From: Gammaproteobacteria bacterium
Lineage (GTDB): Bacteria; Pseudomonadota; Gammaproteobacteria; Pseudomonadales; Azotimanducaceae
Assembly (NCBI GenBank): GCA_002731575.1
Contig: PCCE01000004.1
Location: 18,013 to 55,260 of the forward strand
Reading direction: 5' to 3'
Length of the DNA stretch: 37,248 nt
Position numbers and translations under genes: made by a program. Below are positions 8,915 through 17,143 of this stretch, in pieces. The notes under the pieces are model-generated. The model was given only the letters and a program-made list of their open reading frames with translations, did not search any database and was not told the DNA's origin. The first letter of the stretch is position 1; each line of letters opens with the position of its first letter.

Positions 8915-10321
8915 TTAGTCAGCGCCGTCGAAGGCCACAGAGCCGCCAATTAGGGTGGCTCTAACGCCTACTGTTTCTGGTCGATCCCTGCCCTGCTCCC
9001 AGCGTTTTTGCAAAATACATAAATCCCCCCGCATCCCCGAGCAGACTTCCTGCGCTTGTGCCAGCGTGAGTGGCTGGTCAAGCAGAGCCGACGGGGTGAG
9101 GTATCCGGTCAGAGCCTGATCGGAACTCACACACTCGTCAGCACCCAGCGAAAGTCCCCCAGCGCTGCGGCGACATGCTGCGGTAGCGATATTTTGCCAA
9201 GGACTCACCGGCCCATAGGGTGCATCGCTGCTCGGGACAACTTTAACCCCACGAGCGCGTAAACCGGCATAACGATACAGGCACTCCAGCTCCTGCTGCG
9301 GTAAATCGGCCCGATACTGATCGCCCTTGCTGTAAAGAAATCCGGGCTGGGTAATCACCGGTAGATTTCTCGCCGCCAGTTCGTCCGCCATTGCATCGTC
9401 GATCACCGCGCCATGCTCGATACGATCAAAGCCTTGCTCAATAGGCGTGGCATCCGCCAAGGCCGCCAGCGCAAAGACCAGCTCTAAGTGTGTAACGCAG
9501 TGAAAGGCAATGTTGCGCCCGCGACTGCGGGCCGCGTTGATGCGCGCTACCAATGTTTGCAGCGCTGGCAGTCGGTCCTCGTCTAGCAGTACTTTCAAGT
9601 ACCCATGGTCTAGGGTGTCGTCGCCCATGAGGCTAACCTGCTGCAACAGCGCGCCGTCTGCGCGCAGCCGCTGCAGGTCTACTGCGCTTTTCTGGGTATT
9701 CGTTGCCGATGTATCAGTAACGCTGACAATGCCGAAGCTTGCGAGCTGACGCGAAAAGGCAGCGATATCAGGCATCGAGCTGGCACCAATTGCATCTAAC
9801 TGCTGGGCCATCAGTTCATCGTTGCGGACAACACAGCCTGTCAGTTGGCCGGAGGCATCGCACTGCACACCATTTAAGTGAGTAAACGCGCCAAGGTCTA
9901 GCGCCTGCACCGCGATGGAATTGCATACCCACAGCTTGCCGCTGCGATGCTGAATACGCAGGGGACGATGCGAACACAGCTCGTCGAGCCGCCAGCGATC
10001 TAGCTCGCCAAGCTGTTGTTCGTGATAATCCACACCGCGAATCCAGCCGCTACCCGGAGCGTTTGCCAAACGCTCAGCCAAGACCTCACGGCACCTCGCC
10101 AACGATCCCCCGCCCACATTGCAGCTTACCGAGCCTTGGGCCGCTGCCGCTGCAAACAGGTGAATATGATGGTCATGCAGCCCGGGCAGTATTTCACCGC
10201 CACCCGCATCGAGGACGCTTTCATTACGCATCGCGTTTAGCTGCGGGGCTATGGCCTCCACGGTTGCAGCAACGCGAACGTCTACTGGTCTGCCCTGCAG
10301 CCATGCATTTTTGATCAACAT
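8915..10321 (-). CDS. Metal-dependent amidohydrolase (family 3, YtcJ-like)
   Basis: 468 residues. The metal motif DHHIH is at 50-54 in ILPGLHDHHIHLF. HCVTHLE and FDRIEHGAVIDD supply later histidines, and VVPSSDAPYGPVSPW holds the late aspartate typical of amidohydrolase family 3. Such enzymes hydrolyse amide, ester or related bonds; the substrate is not predictable. It lies four bases downstream of the permuted CoA-transferase (stop TAG, then ACCG, then ATG), so the two are almost certainly translated from one message. The tight pairing suggests that hydrolysis and CoA transfer act on the same compound. Confidence 0.88.
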   Translation of the reverse strand: MLIKNAWLQGRPVDVRVAATVEAIAPQLNAMRNESVLDAGGGEILPGLHDHHIHLFAAAAAQGSVSCNVGGGSLARCREVLAERLANAPGSGWIRGVDYHEQQLGELDRWRLDELCSHRPLRIQHRSGKLWVCNSIAVQALDLGAFTHLNGVQCDASGQLTGCVVRNDELMAQQLDAIGASSMPDIAAFSRQLASFGIVSVTDTSATNTQKSAVDLQRLRADGALLQQVSLMGDDTLDHGYLKVLLDEDRLPALQTLVARINAARSRGRNIAFHCVTHLELVFALAALADATPIEQGFDRIEHGAVIDDAMADELAARNLPVITQPGFLYSKGDQYRADLPQQELECLYRYAGLRARGVKVVPSSDAPYGPVSPWQNIATAACRRSAGGLSLGADECVSSDQALTGYLTPSALLDQPLTLAQAQEVCSGMRGDLCILQKRWEQGRDRPETVGVRATLIGGSVAFDGAD

Positions 10322-10325
10322 CGGT

Positions 10326-11420
10326 CTACTGTCGCCTTAGATCGTGGTTCCCAGCAATAGGGCAGGCAAGGGCTTGGCCAGCTTGCTGGATTTTGTATCG
10401 GCAAGCCGCCGCCACACTATGCATTGACAGATCCAGCCTGCCACTGCGGCCCCGGGCGAGAGCGTCGGCTACTGCCAGTGCCGCAAATGTACCGGTGAGC
10501 GGATCAGCAACTGCATCACCAACAAAGCTCGGCTGGTACAGCTCATCCCATTGCAGTAGCTGGGCAGCGGCAGCTACATCGTCACCAAAGCCAACCCAAT
10601 GCCCGGCAGGCTCAGCCCGCCCATAGGCCGTAATGCCAAGCCAAATTTGCGGCCGGGTAACCGCGAGCGCCTCGCGATTCAAACCCAATCCCAGCAAAGC
10701 CCGTGGCCGCGAGGCTTCAATCACTACGTCAGCATTGGTAAGCAGAAGAGCCAGTTGCTGGCACTGCTGGGCATCCTCAAAATCTAGAACCAGATGCTCA
10801 TGGCCCGCATGCAGTTGGTCATACAAAAGCGGACTGCCCTGACGTGCACCGTCGGGCCGTTGGGTGCTGCTTACCACAGTCACAGCCGCGCCACAGGCCT
10901 GCAGCAAGTGGGCGCACAGTGGACCTGCCCACAGTGCCGATAGATCAACTACCCTTGCACCCGCCAGCGAACGCGCAGCCGTGGTTTGCGGGTCGGTAGT
11001 ACATTGGTGATCGAGTCTGAGACTGCTGACCTCTACCAGCCCGGGGCCGTCAACAAAGGCCAGCGGCAGGCCCATCTCCCGGCCACGGGCCTGCAGCAGT
11101 TGGCCCGACTGCTGATTGAGAGCCATTTGCAGAGTGTCCCAGTCACCCGGCGGTGTGTCGGTTTGCAGCCAAGCGCCAAGCAGTTGCCAATCGCTATCCC
11201 GGGCCAGATTCAGCGCCAGCCAGCCATCGGCGCAGCGCAGCAGTTGGCAGCTCGCGTTGGCCGATTGCTGCCCAACTGGTGCGATGCCAAGCTCTTCGGC
11301 TCTGGCACCCAAGACCCAGTTTGCCGTTGGTAAGGACGCTTGCGGATAGAAATGCGACAGGCCATTTAGGCCCTGATCGACACAAGCAGACAGGTCACGG
11401 GCAGGTATACTTATGGCCAT
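10326..11420 (-). CDS. Family III (CaiB/BaiF-like) CoA-transferase with inverted domain order
   Basis: The start chosen is ATG 11420 (MAISIPARDL), 364 residues; upstream in-frame ATGs lie inside the divergent gene. Normal family III enzymes begin with the Rossmann-like large domain and finish with a small domain. Here the small-domain signatures come first: LLRCADGWLALNLARDSDW at 60-78 and REMGLPLAFVDGPGLVEVSS at 114-133. The large domain follows: LAGARVVDLSALWAGPLCAH at 152-171, ADVVIEASRPRALLGLGL at 230-247 and GFGDDVAAAAQL at 277-288, with the probable catalytic Asp280 or Asp281. The protein ends just after GRLDLSMHSVAAA, where the small domain would normally begin. The normal-order enzyme at 33515 is an internal comparison. 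It probably moves CoA onto a carboxylic acid. Confidence 0.85.
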   Translation of the reverse strand: MAISIPARDLSACVDQGLNGLSHFYPQASLPTANWVLGARAEELGIAPVGQQSANASCQLLRCADGWLALNLARDSDWQLLGAWLQTDTPPGDWDTLQMALNQQSGQLLQARGREMGLPLAFVDGPGLVEVSSLRLDHQCTTDPQTTAARSLAGARVVDLSALWAGPLCAHLLQACGAAVTVVSSTQRPDGARQGSPLLYDQLHAGHEHLVLDFEDAQQCQQLALLLTNADVVIEASRPRALLGLGLNREALAVTRPQIWLGITAYGRAEPAGHWVGFGDDVAAAAQLLQWDELYQPSFVGDAVADPLTGTFAALAVADALARGRSGRLDLSMHSVAAACRYKIQQAGQALACPIAGNHDLRRQ

Positions 11421-12501
11421 GTCAAACCCACGCAAATTTGCCACTGGAAAGGTCATAACGCTAGAACAGTACTGCCGCTTGTTGCACAGCCCCATGTTGG
11501 CTGAAGAGCACAGCGTTGTCAGCGCTTGTCCTTACTTGGCAGTGGAGCTAGATAGCGGCACCAAGGTTGCTCATCCACCGACCCTAGCGACAGCTTGGCG
11601 ACCAACCACCGTAGTCATCGGCTTTGCCAGCCAGCCCGCGACCACACTGCCAGCACCAATCCAAGAGCTGTTGCCACTGTTCGACATGATCGCCGATACC
11701 ACGCTGCCAGCGCACTTAATCGACGGCGCGCTATACAACATTGACAGTCAGCCAATGGCCAGCGCAGCCTTGGTCCAGCTGCTGCGCCAAGGTGACAACA
11801 TGTCTGTTGAACACGCGTTGCAGATGGAGTCATTGACCTATTCAACGCTGCAGCACGGGACTGAATTCGAGGCGTGGCTGAGCCAGCAAGGCACCAAGAA
11901 CAGTGCTATGCGAATAAGCCAGTCTGCCGATATCAATGATACCTATGCAGCCGAGCAGCCTGTGGTGCTTTGTCATCGAAACGACGCCCAACACCTAGAG
12001 GTAACGCTTAATCGGCCAGCAAAACACAATGCCTTGTCTGCCGCCATGCGCGATGAATTGCATACCGCGCTGCTGTTAGCCGAGGCTGACGCTTCTATTG
12101 AGCGGGTTATCCTAGCGGGTAGCGGCTCCTCTTTTTGCGCCGGCGGCGATCTCGACGAGTTCGGCCTAGCGCGAGATGCGGCCCAAGCTCACCTTACCCG
12201 CACCACTCGTTCGCCTGCACTTTTGATCCATAGCATTCGCCATCGAGTCAGCGCTCAGCTGCATGGGGCTTGCATTGGTGCTGGCATCGAAATGACGGCT
12301 TTCGCCACGCAGGTTGTCGCAACCCCAGAGGCTTTTTTTGCCCTACCCGAGGTGGGCTTTGGGTTAGTGCCGGGGGCTGGAGGTACGGTGAGCGTACCCC
12401 GTCGGATTGGTCGACACCGAGCGGCGGCCCTAGCCCTTAGCGGTCAGCGCATCGATGCGCCTACGGCCTTGGATTGGGGCTTAATCGACGCCATTGCGTA
12501 G
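11413..12501 (+). CDS. Crotonase-family protein with permuted or extended N-terminus
   Basis: 362 residues starting at ATG 11413 (a weak AGG about 7 bases upstream). Residues about 185-362 form a crotonase core: VTLNRPAKHNALSAAMRD, the oxyanion loop GSGSSFCAGGDLDEFG (236-251), HGACIGAGIEM and LPEVGFGLVPGAGGTVS (311-327). The protein stops at LDWGLIDAIA, lacking the roughly 70 C-terminal residues that crotonases use for trimer packing. An equivalent-looking helical segment, LVQLLRQGDNMSVEHAL then MESLTYSTLQHGTEFEAW, is instead at residues 120-155. This suggests circular permutation, or a degenerate first crotonase copy fused to a C-terminally trimmed second. It is divergent from the permuted CoA-transferase, sharing its start bases. 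CoA-thioester hydratase or isomerase activity is likely. Confidence 0.85.
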   Translation: MAMSNPRKFATGKVITLEQYCRLLHSPMLAEEHSVVSACPYLAVELDSGTKVAHPPTLATAWRPTTVVIGFASQPATTLPAPIQELLPLFDMIADTTLPAHLIDGALYNIDSQPMASAALVQLLRQGDNMSVEHALQMESLTYSTLQHGTEFEAWLSQQGTKNSAMRISQSADINDTYAAEQPVVLCHRNDAQHLEVTLNRPAKHNALSAAMRDELHTALLLAEADASIERVILAGSGSSFCAGGDLDEFGLARDAAQAHLTRTTRSPALLIHSIRHRVSAQLHGACIGAGIEMTAFATQVVATPEAFFALPEVGFGLVPGAGGTVSVPRRIGRHRAAALALSGQRIDAPTALDWGLIDAIA

Positions 12502-12520
12502 CGCGGACGACTCAGTAGCC

Positions 12521-14038
12521 TTACTGCAACTGCTCCACAAAAGCGGCCTTAACCACCCGGCGTAGCAGCTTGCCGGTTTCGTTGTAGGGAAGCTCATCCC
12601 AGACTTTCATATGCGCGGGCACCCGGGAACTGCGCAGTTGGGACTGCACCAGATCTTTCAGTTGCTGCTCATCAATGCTAGCCCCGGCCTTTGCCACTAC
12701 TGCTGCGGCTACCGCTTCACCCCACTGCTCATCTGGTACACCGACAACGGCAACATCTGCAACCGCCGGATGCGTGAGCAAGACATCTTCGATTTCTCCC
12801 GGCGAGAGGTTTTCACCGCCACGCACGATCACATCATCAGCGCGACCCTCTAAAAATAGATACCCCTCATCATCCATGCTGCCGGCGTCCCGGGTCGGGA
12901 ACCAGCCGTCGGCGTCTACTACCGAGCCCTTGCCTTCGTACTCGCCGGATACCTGTTCACCGCGCACATAAATTTCGCCACGCTCACCGGCACTCAGTAC
13001 CCGACCCTCATCGTCACGAATTTCGATTTCTACACCGGGCAGCGCTTGGCCCACCGACACTAAGCGTCGCCGACCGGCTTCAGTAGTACTCGCCACCGCC
13101 TCACGATGGGCATCTGGACCGAGCACGCAAATGGTGGAGCTGGTTTCGGTCAGGCCGTAAGCGTTAGAAAAATCTGTTGTAGGGAACAGTGTCATCGCCT
13201 TTTCAATTACGCTGAGCGGCATTTTACCGCCACCGTAGGCAAGACTATTCAAATACGGCATATCTGCCTGAGCCACACCTTGAGCTTCTAGGGTTTCAAC
13301 AATGCGCGCCAGCATGGTGGGTACGACAAATGCCGTGGTCACTTTGTGCTGCCGCGCCAGTTCGATCCAGCGCTCGGCATTAAAGTTCGGCAGCTGAATC
13401 ACATGACGACCTGAGTAAACCGAACTCATAATCGCCGCAATGCCGGCTATATGGTAAGGCGGCACGCAGACTAGAGAAGCGTCGTCCTCTGGCGCACTGG
13501 CAAATTCTACCGAACCAAGAATGTAGCTCACCAAGTGCTTATGCCGAAGTACTGCCGCCTTGGGTTCGCCAGTAGTGCCGCTCGTGAAAAGAAGTACGGC
13601 GATCTCGTCTGGGTCCATGGCCCATTCGCCGGCGACCGGCGCTGGGTTCTGGGCAGGGTCGAGGAACGCATCGGTACTTACCGCGTGCACGCCATCTAGC
13701 CCGCCAAAGGCATCAACTCGGTCTGACGAGGTAACTAGATAGGCAGGGGTCACCCGCTTCAACAGCGCTGCTATCTCCTCATCGGTGAGGCGATAGTTCA
13801 GCGGCACATAAGGCACTCCGGCCCATGCGCTGGCAAACAAACCTAGGGGTGTACCCAGATTGCTGACATCGAGCTTAGCCATGCGGCTTGAACCTTGGTC
13901 CGCAATAGAACCAGCGCGCAGCCGGGCGGCTTCAAACAGTTCGCTGTAGGTGTAGGTCAAACCGCGTTCACCGTCGGTAAACGCCGGGCGATCGGGAAAG
14001 GCTCCACTGGCCATTTCCAGCAGCATCATGACATTCAT
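12521..14038 (-). CDS. AMP-forming acyl-CoA synthetase (class I adenylate-forming)
   Basis: 505 residues, normal length. The ATP-binding loop LLFTSGTTGEPKAAVLRH spans about 149-166. YGLTETSS is the acyl-adenylate motif A5, and FPTRDAG then GRADDVIVRGGENLSPGEIE are the ribose-binding and hinge motifs. The C-terminal catalytic lysine is Lys490 in NETGKLLRR. The enzyme converts a carboxylic acid, ATP and CoA to acyl-CoA, AMP and pyrophosphate; it is shorter and more soluble-looking than long-chain FadD. Chain specificity is not readable. It starts nine bases after the small three-cysteine gene at 14048 and is presumably cotranscribed from the promoter at 14389-14417. Confidence 0.95.
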   Translation of the reverse strand: MNVMMLLEMASGAFPDRPAFTDGERGLTYTYSELFEAARLRAGSIADQGSSRMAKLDVSNLGTPLGLFASAWAGVPYVPLNYRLTDEEIAALLKRVTPAYLVTSSDRVDAFGGLDGVHAVSTDAFLDPAQNPAPVAGEWAMDPDEIAVLLFTSGTTGEPKAAVLRHKHLVSYILGSVEFASAPEDDASLVCVPPYHIAGIAAIMSSVYSGRHVIQLPNFNAERWIELARQHKVTTAFVVPTMLARIVETLEAQGVAQADMPYLNSLAYGGGKMPLSVIEKAMTLFPTTDFSNAYGLTETSSTICVLGPDAHREAVASTTEAGRRRLVSVGQALPGVEIEIRDDEGRVLSAGERGEIYVRGEQVSGEYEGKGSVVDADGWFPTRDAGSMDDEGYLFLEGRADDVIVRGGENLSPGEIEDVLLTHPAVADVAVVGVPDEQWGEAVAAAVVAKAGASIDEQQLKDLVQSQLRSSRVPAHMKVWDELPYNETGKLLRRVVKAAFVEQLQ

Positions 14039-14047
14039 TGCTGGCGC

Positions 14048-14359
14048 CTAGTCTGTTTTCGGTAGCTGCTTGGTATCTTTTTGCAGCATCAGTGCACCGT
14101 TAACGGCCAAGCTGCCATCGCCTGCTTTGACGCAAAGTACTTCGAGAGATTCGTCCTCAGTGATGTAGCGTTTGCCCATGGCAATACCAACCGCATGTTC
14201 CGGATGCACTTCTGCGCCAGCTTCGCCTGCGCCGTTTGGATCGATCATGGCAACTCCGCCACAGGTAAGTTCCACATCAGCATCAGACGCCGATACCACC
14301 ATAATTTCACCGGCGCATACTGCGCTCTTTAGACGACCACCGGTTTTTAGCGTAGGCAT
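14048..14359 (-). CDS. Conserved-looking small three-cysteine protein, unknown function
   Basis: 103 residues, ATG 14359 behind GGGGAGAAATC. I do not recognise a named domain. The sequence is soluble, acidic in the middle, and carries three cysteines, each in a glycine- or charge-flanked setting: SAVCAGE (Cys15), LTCGGVAM (Cys33) and VLCVKAGDGSL (Cys76). GKRYITEDE precedes the last. It is the first gene of the transcript that continues into the acyl-CoA synthetase, with nine bases between them, so it probably assists or regulates activation of the acid. I have the impression that similar small genes sit beside fadD-type genes in mycobacteria, but this is memory and not checked. Base use resembles its neighbours. 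Confidence 0.8.
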   Translation of the reverse strand: MPTLKTGGRLKSAVCAGEIMVVSASDADVELTCGGVAMIDPNGAGEAGAEVHPEHAVGIAMGKRYITEDESLEVLCVKAGDGSLAVNGALMLQKDTKQLPKTD

Positions 14360-14388
14360 GATTTCTCCCCAATATTTTTAGATGCCTG

Positions 14389-14417
14389 ATTCTAGGACTT
14401 GTCGGGTTCCTTGACAA
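14389..14417 (-). promoter_or_regulatory. Sigma70-type promoter for the 103-aa gene and acyl-CoA synthetase
   Basis: On the minus strand TTGTCA (14417-14412) and TAGAAT (14394-14389) are separated by exactly 17 bases, five of six matches in each hexamer. The predicted start is about 22 bases before the ATG at 14359. On the plus strand the same bases read TTGACA (14411-14416), a perfect -35 toward the LLM gene, but no good -10 follows at 16-18 bases. Confidence 0.6.
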
Positions 14418-14478
14418 AGTGTCTCGGTCATACGAACTTGCGATTCAGCAACAAAGGTATATGCAAGGGAGAGAGAAC

Positions 14479-15534
14479 ATGCGCATTTCTATATCCATCG
14501 GCTCGGCTTATTACAACGGTGAAGAGTGGGATAGCTTAGTGGACTACACCATGGCCGCAGATCGCATGGGCGTTAACGAAGCCTGGTCCGCAGAAGCTTG
14601 GGGCATGGACGCCATTGTCCCCTTAGCCTATTTGGCAGCAAAGACCGAGAACATTCGCCTAGGCACTGGCATTATGCAAATCAGTTCCCGAGTGCCTTCC
14701 ATGATGGCAATGACAGCGCAAAGCCTTGATACGGTATCCAATGGCCGCTTTAACATGGGTCTTGGTGTCAGTGGTCCGCAGGTAGTAGAAGGGCTGCATG
14801 GTGCTTCATTCGCCAAACCCCTCTCCCGACTTCGAGAGTGCATGGCGATTTTGCGTCTGGCCCTGAACGGCGAGAAGCTGCAGTACGATGGCGAACACTA
14901 TGTGTTGCCGCGGCCCGGCGGTGAAGGCAAGCCGATTCGACTATCGCAACCACCACGACCCAACCTGCCAATATATCTGGCCACACTGGGCCCGAAGTCA
15001 CTGCAAATGACTGGCGAGCTGGCCGACGGCTGGCTGGGCACCTGTTTTTTACCGGAGCAGGGACACGTGTTCTTAGATGACTTGCGTGCAGGCGCGGCTG
15101 CGGCAGGCCGCAGTCTGGCAGACATTGATATTCAAACCGGCGGCTACTTTGAAATCAGCGACGACGTGGAGCGTTTAATCGCCGCACGTAAACCTGCCAT
15201 GGCCTTTACCTTGGGCGGCATGGGTTCTGCGAAAACTAATTTCTATAACGACGCCTATTGCCGTGCGGGTTACGAAGACGACGCCAAAGCCGTACAAAGC
15301 CTATGGATCGACGGCAAGCGCGATCAGGCCGTGGCTCGGGTACCCGATGAAATGGTCTTGCTGACCAATCTGATTGGTACTGAGGACATGATCCGTGAGC
15401 GTCTGCGTGCCTTCCGCGATGCCGGTGTGAACACGTTCCGGTTAGCTACCGGTGGCGAGAGCTGGAAGGATAGAACCTCTGCCTTAGAGGAAGCAACTGA
15501 TCTAATACAGCGCGAAGCCAAGGCGTGGGCTTAA
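14479..15534 (+). CDS. LLM-class oxidoreductase of the F420-dependent type
   Basis: ATG 14479 follows GGGAGAGAGAAC; another ATG at 14461 in frame is less well placed. 351 residues. The protein has the TIM-barrel luciferase fold with GVNEAWSAEAWGMDAIVPLA, RLGTGIMQISSRVP, and especially GLGVSGPQVVEGLHG, LSRLRECMAILR and PIYLATLGPKSLQMTGELAD. Those last patterns resemble the F420-binding LLM branch common in mycobacteria rather than FMN luciferases. Whether the host makes F420 cannot be seen here; FMN use is the alternative. It starts a plus-strand run with the DJ-1/PfpI protein (64 bases on) and an SDR (96 bases further). It probably performs a hydride transfer on a catabolic intermediate. Confidence 0.88.
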   Translation: MRISISIGSAYYNGEEWDSLVDYTMAADRMGVNEAWSAEAWGMDAIVPLAYLAAKTENIRLGTGIMQISSRVPSMMAMTAQSLDTVSNGRFNMGLGVSGPQVVEGLHGASFAKPLSRLRECMAILRLALNGEKLQYDGEHYVLPRPGGEGKPIRLSQPPRPNLPIYLATLGPKSLQMTGELADGWLGTCFLPEQGHVFLDDLRAGAAAAGRSLADIDIQTGGYFEISDDVERLIAARKPAMAFTLGGMGSAKTNFYNDAYCRAGYEDDAKAVQSLWIDGKRDQAVARVPDEMVLLTNLIGTEDMIRERLRAFRDAGVNTFRLATGGESWKDRTSALEEATDLIQREAKAWA

Positions 15535-15598
15535 TACAGGCAACGCGCTAAGCCAAACTCAGTAACCAACCTCAAAAACCGGGCAAGGGATCATCAAT

Positions 15599-16216
15599 AT
15601 GCGATTAGGAACCATCTTCTATAACGACTTTGAAATGCTCGATGCCTATGGACCATTGGAAATGTTCGGCGCTCTCGGTGACAAAATCGAACTGGTTACC
15701 ATTGCCGAGATGGCCGGCAATGTGGCGTCTTCGGCGGGTCCGAAAACCGTCGCGGACTATGGCTATGCTGACGCGCCAGAGCTGGATCTCATTTTGCTAC
15801 CCGGCGGCATCGGCACCATTGCCGAACTGCAAAACGAGGCTCTGTTGGACTTCCTCAAGCAGCGCTGTCCGCAGAGTCAGGTAACCATGAGTGTGTGTAC
15901 CGGATCGGCGCTACTGGCCAAAGCCGGTTTACTGGACGGTATGGCCGCTACTACCAACAAGATGTTCTTTGAACTGGCACGCAGCCAAGGTGACCTTGTG
16001 CAATGGCAGGAAGCAGCGCGTTGGGTCGATGCAGGCCAATACGTAACGTCTTCGGGAGTTTCTGCGGGCACCGATATGGCGCTGGCGGTTATTCAGAGGA
16101 TCTTTGGCAGTGAGCTGGCCGAGCAGGTGATGAACTACACCGAATATCAATGGCACCGCGACGCGGCTAGCGATCCTTTCGCAGCGCTGCTTAATCAGGG
16201 CGTCGTACCAGAATAA
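15599..16216 (+). CDS. DJ-1/PfpI family protein (isonitrile-hydratase-like)
   Basis: 205 residues, ATG 15599 with GCAAGGGA upstream. The nucleophile-elbow cysteine is Cys100 in MSVCTGSALLAKAGLLDG, and the partnering acid is probably Glu21 in YGPLEMFGAL. LPGGIGT and TSSGVSAGTDMALAVI are other family hallmarks. The GxxT and AGxDM pattern is that of GlxA/InhA-like members, which include Pseudomonas isocyanide hydratase, but no regulatory AraC domain follows. Possible roles are hydration of an isonitrile-like compound, glyoxalase III-type deglycation or thiol chemistry. It lies between the LLM oxidoreductase and the SDR in what looks like one transcript. Confidence 0.88.
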   Translation: MRLGTIFYNDFEMLDAYGPLEMFGALGDKIELVTIAEMAGNVASSAGPKTVADYGYADAPELDLILLPGGIGTIAELQNEALLDFLKQRCPQSQVTMSVCTGSALLAKAGLLDGMAATTNKMFFELARSQGDLVQWQEAARWVDAGQYVTSSGVSAGTDMALAVIQRIFGSELAEQVMNYTEYQWHRDAASDPFAALLNQGVVPE

Positions 16217-16312
16217 AGGCGCACAGCCAGACAAAAATTTCTTAAGCGTCTTGCCAACTAGCGCTGGCATGGCGTAACGGTTTCGTAATTTTCATTTGCT
16301 TTGGGAGGGACT

Positions 16313-17113
16313 ATGTCTGATCGACTAAAGGGTAAGGTGGCGTTAATTACTGGCGGCACCAGTGGCATTGGCGCGGCAACCGCCGAGCTTTTTATCAAAG
16401 AGGGAGCGACCGTCGTGATCACCGGACGGTCCGTGGAGAAAGGCCAAGCCTTGGCCACAGCGCTGGGTGAACGTGCCAGTTACTTTGAGGCAGACATTAC
16501 TCAAGAAGATGCCATTCGCGAGTCTATTGAACAAACTGCTGGCACCTACGGCAGACTAGATGTGCTGTTCAACAACGCGGGAGGGCCTGTGGGAGCGCCG
16601 CTGGATCAGCTGAGCCAAGAACATATCGACTACGGTGTAAAACTGCTGCTATCCAGTGCAATTTTAGGCACTAAGTACGCCGTAGAGCCCATGACGGCCA
16701 GTGGTGGCGGCTGCATTATCAACAATTCAAGTATTGCCGGTTTGCGCTACCGCCAAGGAGATTTACTTTACTCTGCGCTCAAAGCCGCACTCACCCATTA
16801 CACCCGCATGGCGGGAATTGAACTCGGGGAGCACAACATTCGCGTCAACTCGATTTCTCCCGGCGCCATCGCCACGCCAATTTTTTGGGGTGGCTCGGCC
16901 CGAGCGAACACCCTCAGCGACGAAGAGAACGAGCGCAAAATGAACAAACTGCAACAGAGTTTGGCGCGCTCCGTGCCGCTACAAAAGACCGGCGTCGCCG
17001 ACGACATCGCCGAGGCTGCACTGTATCTGGCCAGCGATGCTGGCCGCTTTGTTACCTGTCACGATCTGGTAGTAGACGGTGGCCGCACGTCAATGTTCCA
17101 CGAACCTAGCTAG
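16313..17113 (+). CDS. Short-chain dehydrogenase/reductase (SDR)
   Basis: ATG 16313 follows GGGAGGGA; 266 residues, classical SDR length. The cofactor loop is TGGTSGIG (13-20), the structural motif is NNAGG (87-91), and the catalytic set is Ser139/Ser140 with Tyr153 and Lys157 in YSALK. The C-terminal RFVTCHDLVVDGGRTS is the family ending. GRS at 38-40 after the second strand suggests NADP preference, an inference. It oxidises a secondary alcohol or reduces a ketone, likely on a CoA thioester or ring intermediate handled by the neighbouring genes. Last gene of the plus-strand trio with LLM and PfpI. Confidence 0.94.
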   Translation: MSDRLKGKVALITGGTSGIGAATAELFIKEGATVVITGRSVEKGQALATALGERASYFEADITQEDAIRESIEQTAGTYGRLDVLFNNAGGPVGAPLDQLSQEHIDYGVKLLLSSAILGTKYAVEPMTASGGGCIINNSSIAGLRYRQGDLLYSALKAALTHYTRMAGIELGEHNIRVNSISPGAIATPIFWGGSARANTLSDEENERKMNKLQQSLARSVPLQKTGVADDIAEAALYLASDAGRFVTCHDLVVDGGRTSMFHEPS

Positions 17114-17143
17114 GCCTATCTGTGACTCTAGCGGCCGCCTGTG

